Positions 1 to 4,372 are shown, counted from the first letter of the stretch. The stretch: 5,396 bases of DNA from Acidobacteriota bacterium (GCA_016179005.1 JACOSF010000137.1:1-5396); one strand, 5' to 3'. Notes: a model not told the origin generated them from the sequence alone. Made by a program: numbers and translations.

Positions 1-255
1 GCGCTCATCGTCACCGGCCGCATGACCGGCAACGCGCCGGACGTCGAGAAAGTCCGCGAAGCCAAGCGCCTGGCCTCCCGCCCCGTGCTCGTCGGCAGCG
101 GCAGCGACGATGAAAACATCGCCGCGCTGTTTCAGTACGCCGATGGCGTCATCATCGGCTCCAGCCTGAAAAAAGACGGCATCATGCAGAATCCTGTGGA
201 CATCGACCGCGTCCGCCGCTTCATGGACGCTGTCCGCTCCTCCCGCCCAGTCTAA
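1..255 (+). CDS. BtpA/SgcQ-family protein, C-terminal part (5' truncated by window)
   Basis: The frame is open from the first base (ALIVTGRMTGNAPDVEKV...) and stops at TAA 253-255, giving 84 visible residues. The family is a TIM-barrel of roughly 260-280 residues, so about the last third is present. The C-terminal signature is visible: a VTGR.TG segment after a beta strand, then RPVLVGSGSDDENI (barrel phosphate-binding-like loop), YADGVIIGSSLKKDG and the closing NPVDIDRVRRFMDAV helix. BtpA is linked to photosystem I accumulation in cyanobacteria and SgcQ to a sugar gene cluster in E. coli; the reaction is not established, so no substrate is assigned. The Met at 22 is internal, not the start, because the homologous residues ALIVTGR precede it. 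The gene converges on the tRNA-His and MerR-TPR genes. Confidence 0.82.
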   Translation, partial: ALIVTGRMTGNAPDVEKVREAKRLASRPVLVGSGSDDENIAALFQYADGVIIGSSLKKDGIMQNPVDIDRVRRFMDAVRSSRPV

Positions 256-267
256 GCGTCATCCTGA

Positions 268-290
268 GTCCCGATGCTTCATATCGGGAC
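268..290. repeat. Hairpin GTCCCGAT-(7 nt)-ATCGGGAC
   Basis: A perfect 8-bp inverted repeat with a 7-nt loop (GCTTCAT). It shares its arm sequence with the hairpin at 301-325 and its TCCCGA/TCGGGA core with those at 4077-4092 and 4129-4144. Confidence 0.75.
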
Positions 291-300
291 GCGCCTGCTG

Positions 301-325
301 CGTCCCGATGGTTTCGATCGGGACG
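301..325. repeat. Hairpin CGTCCCGAT-(7 nt)-ATCGGGACG
   Basis: A perfect 9-bp inverted repeat with a 7-nt loop (GGTTTCG). Its arms match the 268-290 hairpin while the loops differ, so the two are paralogous repeat units rather than one large palindrome. Confidence 0.75.
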
Positions 326-362
326 AAGGATCTCTCTTCGAAATAAGCTGAAGTTTCAACAG

Positions 363-410
363 GAAGGTTTGGGGTGAGCGATGGGAGAAGGTTTGGGGTG
401 AGCGATGGGA
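363..410. repeat. Exact 24-bp tandem duplication containing the tRNA-His 3' end
   Basis: Positions 363-386 and 387-410 are identical in all 24 bases, and the flanking bases differ, so there are exactly two copies. Read on the minus strand, each unit holds the 3' half of the T stem, the 3' acceptor strand CGCTCAC, the discriminator C, the CCA and some trailer. The copy at 387-410 belongs to the tRNA gene; the copy at 363-386 is an extra tRNA 3' end in the trailer. Confidence 0.95.
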
Positions 411-470
411 TTTGAACCCACGACCCTCGGTTCCACAGACCGATGCTCTACCAGCTGAGCTACGCTCACC
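394..470 (-). tRNA. tRNA-His (anticodon GTG), CCA encoded
   Basis: On the minus strand a full cloverleaf can be folded by hand. The acceptor stem GTGAGCG (469-463) pairs with CGCTCAC (404-398). The D arm is GCTC-AGCTGGTA-GAGC. The anticodon stem TCGGT/ACCGA encloses the loop CTGTGGA, giving anticodon GTG. The variable region is GGGTC, and the T arm is GTGGG-TTCAAAT-CCCAT with one G-T pair. The extra G at 470 (G-1) faces discriminator C73 at 397, the identity pair that histidyl-tRNA synthetase requires, so the His call rests on two independent signs. CCA is genomically encoded at 396-394. It lies 61 bp downstream of the MerR-TPR stop on the same strand but has its own promoter-like -10. The unusual point is the second copy of its 3' end directly downstream. 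Confidence 0.97.
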
Positions 471-480
471 GCCTGCATCC

Positions 481-510
481 ATGATAGCACGCGACGTAAA
501 ACGCAGGGAA
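481..510 (-). promoter_or_regulatory. Candidate promoter of tRNA-His
   Basis: On the minus strand TATCAT (486-481) is preceded by TGC (489-487), an extended -10. TTCCCT (510-505), 18 nt upstream, is a poor -35. The predicted start near 474 leaves a leader of about four bases before G-1, a normal layout for a tRNA gene. Confidence 0.45.
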
Positions 511-530
511 TAGGTAGCAGGGAAGAAGTA
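503..530. repeat. Seven-base-period array, 4 units
   Basis: Consecutive heptamers GCAGGGA, ATAGGTA, GCAGGGA, AGAAGTA end one base before the MerR-TPR stop codon on its downstream side. Two units are identical. On the minus strand they read as CTGC/CTAT-type units that resemble the array at 4249-4310. Confidence 0.5.
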
Positions 531-531
531 T

Positions 532-1491
532 CTACTTGTTGCCGGGCGAGGTATCACTTTGGCTGGACGATGCCGACGCCGCCCTTGCCCGCGTTTCCGG
601 GAAGGGAATCGGCGTCAGCCGCGTGCCGGGCGGACGGTTAGCCGTGCGCAGCCGTGTGCGCGCGTACTCGGCCCACGGCCCGCGCGGTTGCAGACGCAAA
701 TAAGTAGCCCAGTGCTCGCGCGCTTTTCCAGTCTTGCCGCGTTTTTCCAGCACCAGCGCCAGGTTGAAATGCGTATCCGCGTGGTGCGGTGCGATCTCTG
801 CGGCGCGTCGCAGGTGGTGGATGGCCTTTTCGTATTCCTCGAGGTCGTCGAGCACGCAGCCCAGGTTGAAATGCGCCGTGGCGCTGCCCTCATCCGCTTC
901 GAGCGCCGATTCAAACGCGCGCCGCGCCTCTTCCAACTCGCTCATCTGGTAGTGCGCTGTGCCCAGGTTGATCCGCGCATCCACCCAGCGGGGCGCCAAT
1001 TCGATGGCCCGGCGGTACGCCTCGACGGCCTGCGGCAGTGTCTCGCGCCGCGAGTCCGTGGCCATGCCCATCTCAAACCACTCTTCCGCCGTGCGCGCTG
1101 CCACCGCCGTGGTCTTCGATGTTGTCTCGCTGTGTTGGAAGGGCAGCACGAACTGCCCGGTGAGCGGCTCGAACGGCTGATGGTACGGCGCCGGCGGAAT
1201 GACGATCACCTGCCCTCCGCGCTGCCACACGCGCAGCGCCGAAAGCGGCGCGCGCAGGCAGCCCAGCCGGCTTTCCATGGCTTCGAGCGCCCTCCGCAGC
1301 CGCGCCGCAGGAATGCGGTTCGCGGCGAGGTGCTTGATGGTCTGCAGCGCGACGAGATCGTTAAACGCATAGAAGCGCTCGCCCCAGCGCGCTCGCGAGC
1401 GCACCAGCCGCAGCCGCTCCCAATACGCCAGCTGCCGCTCCTCCAGTCCGAGGATGCGCGCCACTTCCCGCCGCGTGTAGCGTTCGTTCAC
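532..1491 (-). CDS. MerR-type HTH / tetratricopeptide-repeat protein
   Basis: 319 residues starting at GTG (1491-1489), with a purine-rich GGGGGAA nine bases upstream as a weak ribosome binding site. Residues 4-71 form a MerR-type winged HTH (YTRREVARILGLEERQLAYW..., then FYAFNDLVALQTIKHL and an arginine-rich helix). Residues 72-125 are a linker containing a beta-like stretch (GGQVIVIPP). Residues 135-270 are four TPR units in 34-residue register: N175-L-G, N209-L-G and N243-L-A mark repeats 2-4, while repeat 1 (FEMGMA, AYRRAIELAP) is looser. The C-terminus is a Ser/Ala/Arg-rich low-complexity tail. Classical MerR regulators end in a coiled coil and a metal or drug site; neither is visible, so protein-protein control via the TPRs is inferred. 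It is transcribed away from the kinase operon, so binding to the shared 1492-1649 region is possible. It could also be a TPR scaffold with only a vestigial HTH. Confidence 0.88.
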   Translation of the reverse strand: MNERYTRREVARILGLEERQLAYWERLRLVRSRARWGERFYAFNDLVALQTIKHLAANRIPAARLRRALEAMESRLGCLRAPLSALRVWQRGGQVIVIPPAPYHQPFEPLTGQFVLPFQHSETTSKTTAVAARTAEEWFEMGMATDSRRETLPQAVEAYRRAIELAPRWVDARINLGTAHYQMSELEEARRAFESALEADEGSATAHFNLGCVLDDLEEYEKAIHHLRRAAEIAPHHADTHFNLALVLEKRGKTGKAREHWATYLRLQPRGPWAEYARTRLRTANRPPGTRLTPIPFPETRARAASASSSQSDTSPGNK

Positions 1492-1533
1492 TCTTCTGTG
1501 TTCCCCCGTGATCCGCGTGCCTGCACCGCAATG

Positions 1534-1552
1534 ATTATCCCCCGCGTGTCAA
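1534..1552 (-). promoter_or_regulatory. TTGACA / GATAAT boxes with abnormal 7-nt spacing
   Basis: On the minus strand a perfect TTGACA (1552-1547) is followed after only 7 nt (CGCGGGG) by GATAAT (1539-1534). Both hexamers match sigma-70 consensus well, but the spacing is far below 16-18 nt, or 19-20 for MerR-type promoters. They cannot form one ordinary promoter. Either one box is fortuitous or the site is an operator. Confidence 0.3.
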
Positions 1553-1614
1553 CCTTCTGGCTTGCTGTGAACGAAACCCGCAGCGTCCCGGCAGTTTCGC
1601 GCGCGCCCCCGGCT

Positions 1615-1623
1615 TGTTAGACT
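1615..1623 (+). promoter_or_regulatory. Candidate extended -10 for the kinase operon
   Basis: TGTTAGACT fits the TGnTATAAT extended -10 with TAGACT as hexamer (1618-1623). No good -35 is seen at 17 nt. The predicted start near 1630 leaves a 20-nt leader before ATG 1650 and would place the upstream in-frame TTG (1614) outside the transcript. Confidence 0.35.
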
Positions 1624-1632
1624 CTGCCTCCG

Positions 1633-1645
1633 GGGTGTTGCACCC
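1633..1645 (+). promoter_or_regulatory. Hairpin in the kinase leader just before the start codon
   Basis: GGGTG-TTG-CACCC forms a 5-bp stem ending five bases before ATG 1650. The run of G in its left arm is the only Shine-Dalgarno-like sequence, and at 14 nt it is too distant to be a good one. Initiation is therefore weak or leader-dependent. Confidence 0.35.
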
Positions 1646-1649
1646 GCCC

Positions 1650-3320
1650 ATGAAACCCCACGCCACCGAGCGCCGCGAACTCGAGCGCCAGGTCACTCTG
1701 GCGCGCCTCATCTTTCTCGTGATGGCTTCGATGGACCTGCTCGATAACGGCATCGCGCCAGAGGAGCGCACGGCCATCGTTTTTGTTGCCGCCTATCTTG
1801 TGGTGGCGGTTCTGGCGGCCATCCTCGAGTCCGTCGACCGTTGGCGCATTCCGCCGCTGCCTTTGTGGGTGGACCTGCTGGCCCTGACCGTTTTTCTGTT
1901 CCTTGCGCCTTCCGTGATTAGCTTCTGGTTCCTCTATTTACTGGTCGCATTCGGCGCAGGGATTCACTGGGACATGCGCCGCGTGGTGATCCTCGCCGGC
2001 GCGGTGACGTTTGCTTTGCTCGTGCGCACCGTTCTTCGCCAGCCGCTGCACTGGCCACAGATGGTTTCCTGGGTCGCCCTGGTGGTGGGGACGTTCGCCG
2101 CGGGCACCGGCGCCGGATTCCTCGGCGCGGCGCAGCGCCGCCACGCCTCTGAGCATGACTTTCTCGCGCGGCTGTCTGGCATGCTGAAAGTCGAGCATGG
2201 CATGGCCGAATCCATGCGCCAGGTGCTCGTTGCTCTGGCCGGCGCGTTTGCCAGCGAAGAAGCCGTCCTCGCCTACGGCGACACGGACCTCGAACGCATC
2301 TTCATCTGGCGCGCCCGCCACAACGAGACCGGCCGCATCATGCCCGAAAGCCTCCCCTCCGAGAAAGGCGACGCCTACCTGCTGGACAGCCTCGATGCTA
2401 CCGTCTGCTGGAACGTGATGGAGGGCCGCGGCGAAGGCTTCGGCTGGGACCGCCGCGACGGCCGCGTGCTCCTCGACCCGCCGCGCATGCCCGGGGTTTC
2501 TCGCGCCGAGATGCACGTCCGCTCTCTGATGGCCGCCACTTTTGAAAGCCATGGCGAGCCCGTCGGCCGCCTCTTGCTCCTCAACGGCCAGAAGAAATTT
2601 TCCCGTGGCGACCTTCGCTGGCTCGAGCGCATCACCCGCCAGCTTGGCCCGGGCATCGAGAACCTCTTCCTGCTGCGGCACATCCGCGTCCGCGCCATTG
2701 AATCCGAGCGCGGCCGCATCGCCCACGACCTCCACGACGGTATCTTGCAGACCCTGTTGAGTTTCCTGATCCAGCTCGACGTCCTTCGCCGCAAGCTGCC
2801 GGAGTCACCCGACCGCGTGGCCACCGAGCTGGCCGGCCTCCAGCAGACGCTCCGTCACGAAAGCGAGGAGCTGCGCCGCCTGGTCACAGACCTGCGCCCG
2901 CTGCGCGTGCAAAGCGCTGACCTGGTGGACCTCATGCGCGGCTTTGGCGACCGCTTCCGCGGGGAGTCCGGCGTTGCCCTCGACCTGCTGGCGGATAGCC
3001 TGGGCATGCAGGTGCCCGACCGGGTCTGCCGCGAGCTCTTCCAGATCTACCGCGAAGCACTGCACAACATAAAAAAACATGCCAATGCCACGCATGTCGT
3101 GGTAAAACTATGGCAGCAAGAGGATAAGGTTATTCTTGTCGTTGACGATAATGGCCAGGGGTTTAGCTTTGCCGGGCGCTTCTCCAGCGATGAGTTGGAT
3201 CGCCTGCGTCTGGGACCGATTTCCATTAAGGAACGTACCAGGACTATCGGTGGTGTGTTGACGGTAGAATCAAACCCGGGGCACGGCGCGCGAGTGACTG
3301 TTGAGGTTCCACTGAGCTGA
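1650..3320 (+). CDS. Membrane sensor histidine kinase, NarL-type (HisKA_3 / HATPase)
   Basis: 556 residues from ATG 1650. An in-frame TTG at 1614 would add 12 residues but overlaps the likely -10, so ATG is preferred. Six hydrophobic helices lie near residues 16-31, 41-60, 70-88, 90-106, 110-128 and 138-160. A cytosolic GAF-like region follows (about 183-341). The HisKA_3 dimerisation helix carries ERGRIAHDLHDG, with phospho-acceptor His362 in DLHD. The ATP-binding domain (about 458-554) shows the N-box REALHN (Asn473), G1 DDNGQGF (499-505) and G2 SNPGHGA (541-547). The usual GL.GM.ER before the G2 box is replaced by GPISIKER (522-529). It probably autophosphorylates on a membrane or cytosolic signal and passes phosphate to the regulator encoded one base downstream. 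From codon 474 to the stop, codon use shifts sharply to A/T-ending codons, which suggests the ATPase end was acquired by recombination. The ligand cannot be inferred. Confidence 0.93.
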   Translation: MKPHATERRELERQVTLARLIFLVMASMDLLDNGIAPEERTAIVFVAAYLVVAVLAAILESVDRWRIPPLPLWVDLLALTVFLFLAPSVISFWFLYLLVAFGAGIHWDMRRVVILAGAVTFALLVRTVLRQPLHWPQMVSWVALVVGTFAAGTGAGFLGAAQRRHASEHDFLARLSGMLKVEHGMAESMRQVLVALAGAFASEEAVLAYGDTDLERIFIWRARHNETGRIMPESLPSEKGDAYLLDSLDATVCWNVMEGRGEGFGWDRRDGRVLLDPPRMPGVSRAEMHVRSLMAATFESHGEPVGRLLLLNGQKKFSRGDLRWLERITRQLGPGIENLFLLRHIRVRAIESERGRIAHDLHDGILQTLLSFLIQLDVLRRKLPESPDRVATELAGLQQTLRHESEELRRLVTDLRPLRVQSADLVDLMRGFGDRFRGESGVALDLLADSLGMQVPDRVCRELFQIYREALHNIKKHANATHVVVKLWQQEDKVILVVDDNGQGFSFAGRFSSDELDRLRLGPISIKERTRTIGGVLTVESNPGHGARVTVEVPLS

Positions 3321-3321
3321 C

Positions 3322-3981
3322 ATGGCGAAATCGAAAAAACCGATTCGCATCCTGATGGCCGACGACCACGCGATTTTCCGCGACGGCCTTAGGAAACTCC
3401 TCGACGCCGAGGACGACATCTCCATTGTCGGCGAAGCCTCCAACGGCACGCAGTGCATCCAGCTCCTCGGCAAACTGCGCCCGGACATTTTGCTCCTCGA
3501 CCTGCGCATGCCCGACAAAGACGGCCTGGCCGTGCTCGAAGAAGTGAACTTCGATTCGCTGCCCACGCGCGTCATCGTGCTCACCGCCACCGAGGACGAC
3601 CGCGAAGTCGTCCGCGCCGTGCGCATGGGCGCCCGCGGCATCGTGCTCAAGGACTCCGCTACCGACCTGCTCATCAAGTCCATCCGCACCGTCTACGGCG
3701 GCGAAATCTGGCTCGACAAGAAGAAGACCTCCGACGTCATCGAAGCCTTCAAGAAATCCGCCGAGTCCGGCCCGCGCCGCGATAAGCCCCTGCTCAGCGA
3801 CCGCGAAAAGGAAATCGTCGGCCTCGTCGCCCAGGGCTTCCGCAACCGCGAAATCGGCGAAAAACTCTTCATCTCCGAGCAGACCGTCAAGAACCACCTG
3901 CACAACATTTTCGATAAACTCGGCGTCTCCGACCGCCTCGAACTCGCTTTGTACTCGCTCCACCATAAGGTTATCGATTGA
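3322..3981 (+). CDS. Response regulator, NarL/FixJ family (REC + LuxR-type HTH)
   Basis: 219 residues, the usual length for this family. ATG 3322 follows the kinase TGA by one base, so translation is probably coupled; the nearest purine-rich stretch (TGAGG, 3302-3306) is distant. The receiver domain (about 8-125) has the acidic pair Asp14-Asp15, phospho-acceptor Asp60 in LLLDLRMPDKDG, Thr88 and Lys110. The LuxR-type HTH (about 157-213) reads LSDREKEIVGLVAQGFRNREI, and SEQTVKNHLHNIFDKLGV contains the recognition helix. All catalytic residues are intact, so it should be phosphorylated by the adjacent kinase and bind DNA as a dimer. Its targets are unknown. Its last residues SLHHKVID and stop are encoded again at 4035-4061, in another reading frame and with different codons, implying a past recombination at the 3' end. 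Codons are GC-rich (about 82% GC3 over roughly the first 83), unlike the preceding end of the kinase. Confidence 0.95.
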   Translation: MAKSKKPIRILMADDHAIFRDGLRKLLDAEDDISIVGEASNGTQCIQLLGKLRPDILLLDLRMPDKDGLAVLEEVNFDSLPTRVIVLTATEDDREVVRAVRMGARGIVLKDSATDLLIKSIRTVYGGEIWLDKKKTSDVIEAFKKSAESGPRRDKPLLSDREKEIVGLVAQGFRNREIGEKLFISEQTVKNHLHNIFDKLGVSDRLELALYSLHHKVID

Positions 3982-3990
3982 ATTCTTCCC

Positions 3991-4026
3991 TTCAACCTTT
4001 AACCTTTTAACCTTTAACTTTTGACG
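3991..4026. repeat. Heptamer array TTYAACC, 5 units
   Basis: Successive units are TTCAACC, TTTAACC, TTTTAACC (one extra T), TTTAACT and TTTGACG. The AAC/GAC steps fall at 7, 8, 7 and 7 bases. The composition is strikingly A/T-rich in a GC-rich region, and the array lies exactly between the regulator stop and its fossil second tail. Confidence 0.65.
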
Positions 4027-4061
4027 TTTGTCCCTCCCTGCATCACAAGGTGATTGATTAG
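4027..4061 (+). pseudogene. Fossil 3' end of a second response-regulator copy
   Basis: TCC CTG CAT CAC AAG GTG ATT GAT TAG (4035-4061) encodes SLHHKVID and stop, identical in protein to the last eight residues of the intact regulator (3955-3981), 80 bp upstream. Seven codons plus the stop could vary silently: six of eight sense codons differ at the third base and the stop is TAG instead of TGA (19 of 27 bases identical). Resemblance continues a few bases upstream (TTTGT) across an apparent 1-bp indel. Purely third-base differences show that the two copies diverged while both were under protein-level selection. It is in a different frame from the intact gene and has no start, so it is a remnant. 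Confidence 0.7.
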
Positions 4062-4071
4062 TCTGTGGAGT

Positions 4072-4101
4072 GCGGCTCCCGACGCCTCGGGATGACGCCG
4101 C
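4072..4101. repeat. TCCCGA hairpin, copy A
   Basis: GCGGC-TCCCGA-CGCC-TCGGGA-(TGAC)-GCCGC: a 6-bp inner stem (4077-4082 with 4087-4092) and a 5-bp outer stem (4072-4076 with 4097-4101), separated by a four-base bulge on the 3' side. The layout is the same as copy B, 52 bp downstream. Confidence 0.7.
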
Positions 4102-4122
4102 TTTGCCTTTGCTCCTTGTACC

Positions 4123-4159
4123 GCCGGCTCCCGAGTCTTCGGGATTGCCGGCTCCTTTT
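4123..4159 (+). terminator. TCCCGA hairpin, copy B, possible terminator of the kinase-regulator operon
   Basis: GCCGGC-TCCCGA-GTCT-TCGGGA-(TT)-GCCGGC gives a 12-bp stem (4123-4134 with 4139-4152) with a 4-nt loop and a two-base 3' bulge. It is followed by TCCTTTT (4153-4159), a weak T-tract. It may end the HK-RR transcript, but as a member of a repeat family it may simply be a mobile hairpin. Confidence 0.4.
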
Positions 4160-4164
4160 CCGTT

Positions 4165-4200
4165 GTCATTCCGAGTCCGCCGCGGCGGACGAGGAATCTG
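4165..4200. repeat. GTCATTCCGAG ... GAGGAATCTG element with 16-bp palindrome core
   Basis: The borders GTCATTCCGAG (4165-4175) and GAGGAATCTG (4191-4200) flank the perfect palindrome GTCCGCCGCGGCGGAC (4175-4190). The borders match those at 258-334, but the core is a different palindrome. Confidence 0.7.
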
Positions 4201-4216
4201 CTTTTCTCTTTGCCCG

Positions 4217-4244
4217 CTCATGTAGGGGCGAGCTTTAGCTCGCC
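4217..4244 (+). repeat. GTAG-led hairpin, copy 1
   Basis: The leader TCATGTAG precedes GGCGAGC-TTTA-GCTCGCC (4227-4244; 7 bp, 4-nt loop). The leader and the CTTTA-type loop recur at 5092-5115 with a different stem. Confidence 0.65.
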
Positions 4245-4248
4245 ATCT

Positions 4249-4310
4249 GCCTGCGCCCTGCCGCCTGCCCCTGTTACCTGCCTTCTGACTTCTGATTTCT
4301 GACTTCTGAA
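4249..4310. repeat. Heptamer array NNCTGNN, about 9 units
   Basis: CTG recurs at 4251, 4258, 4265, 4271 (one base early), 4278, 4285, 4292, 4299 and 4306. The first half is C-rich (CCCTGCC-like). The last four units are near-perfect TTCTGAC, TTCTGAT, TTCTGAC and TTCTGAA (4283-4310). The common seven-base phase across two different compositions suggests one array that has diverged by blocks. Confidence 0.65.
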
Positions 4311-4325
4311 TTGTTAATCAAATCC

Positions 4326-4355
4326 TTCCCGCCCCGCGCCCGTCTGTTTTATACT
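4326..4355 (+). promoter_or_regulatory. Candidate promoter of the cytochrome c gene
   Basis: TATACT (4350-4355) differs from the -10 consensus by one base. TTCCCG (4326-4331), 18 nt upstream, is a weak -35. The predicted start near 4362 gives a leader of about 22 nt that holds the ribosome binding site. Confidence 0.55.
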
Positions 4356-4372
4356 TCCGGCCTCATCATCTC

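Larger units (their letters stand above)
258..334. repeat. Composite spacer repeat: GTCATCCTGAG ... GAAGGATCTC with two hairpins inside
   Basis: Two bases after the BtpA stop, GTCATCCTGAG (258-268) opens an element closed by GAAGGATCTC (325-334). The outer ends can pair (ATCCT 261-265 with AGGAT 327-331). Between them sit two hairpins with the same arms, GTCCCGAT/ATCGGGAC. The same border type recurs at 4165-4200 around a different palindrome. It lies between convergent transcription units. No T-run follows on either strand, so a standard intrinsic terminator is not supported. Borders of this type are frequent intergenic repeats in GC-rich environmental bacteria; the function is unknown. Confidence 0.65.
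1492..1649. promoter_or_regulatory. Divergent control region between MerR-TPR (-) and kinase operon (+)
   Basis: 158 bp with no gene, lying between two divergent start codons. It holds a minus-strand TTGACA/GATAAT pair (1552-1534), a plus-strand extended -10 (1615-1623) and a small hairpin directly before the kinase ATG (1633-1645). This is the natural place for mutual or self regulation by the MerR-type protein. Confidence 0.5.

Noticed and set aside
256..393. Intrinsic terminator for tRNA-His or the BtpA gene
   Set aside because: Strong hairpins are present, but no T-tract follows on either strand, so they are recorded only as repeats.
279..557. Minus-strand open frame reading through the tRNA-His gene
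   Set aside because: It translates the tRNA and the duplicated 24-bp unit (hence a repeated SHRSPQTF), so it is not a protein gene.
559..1620. Long plus-strand open frame (353 codons) opposite the MerR-TPR gene
   Set aside because: It is the antisense shadow of a GC-rich gene with clear HTH and TPR domains. Its translation is Arg/Ala-rich with no recognisable fold.
1938..2735. Minus-strand open frame (265 codons) inside the kinase
   Set aside because: It is an Ala/Gly/Glu-rich shadow of kinase codons with no start signal or domain.
3070..3077. A7 run (A AAA AAA C) in the kinase N-box as a frameshift or phase-variation site
   Set aside because: It encodes the ordinary Lys-Lys of the IKKHANA motif, the full-length frame is intact, and no stimulatory structure is obvious.
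3244..4221. Long minus-strand open frame (325 codons) opposite the regulator and spacer
   Set aside because: It is antisense to a response regulator with all catalytic residues and runs into hairpin repeats. Its composition is typical of a shadow frame.
3982..4310. CRISPR array
   Set aside because: The periodic sequence has 7-bp units without spacers, and the hairpins are irregularly placed. No repeat-spacer pattern or cas gene is seen.
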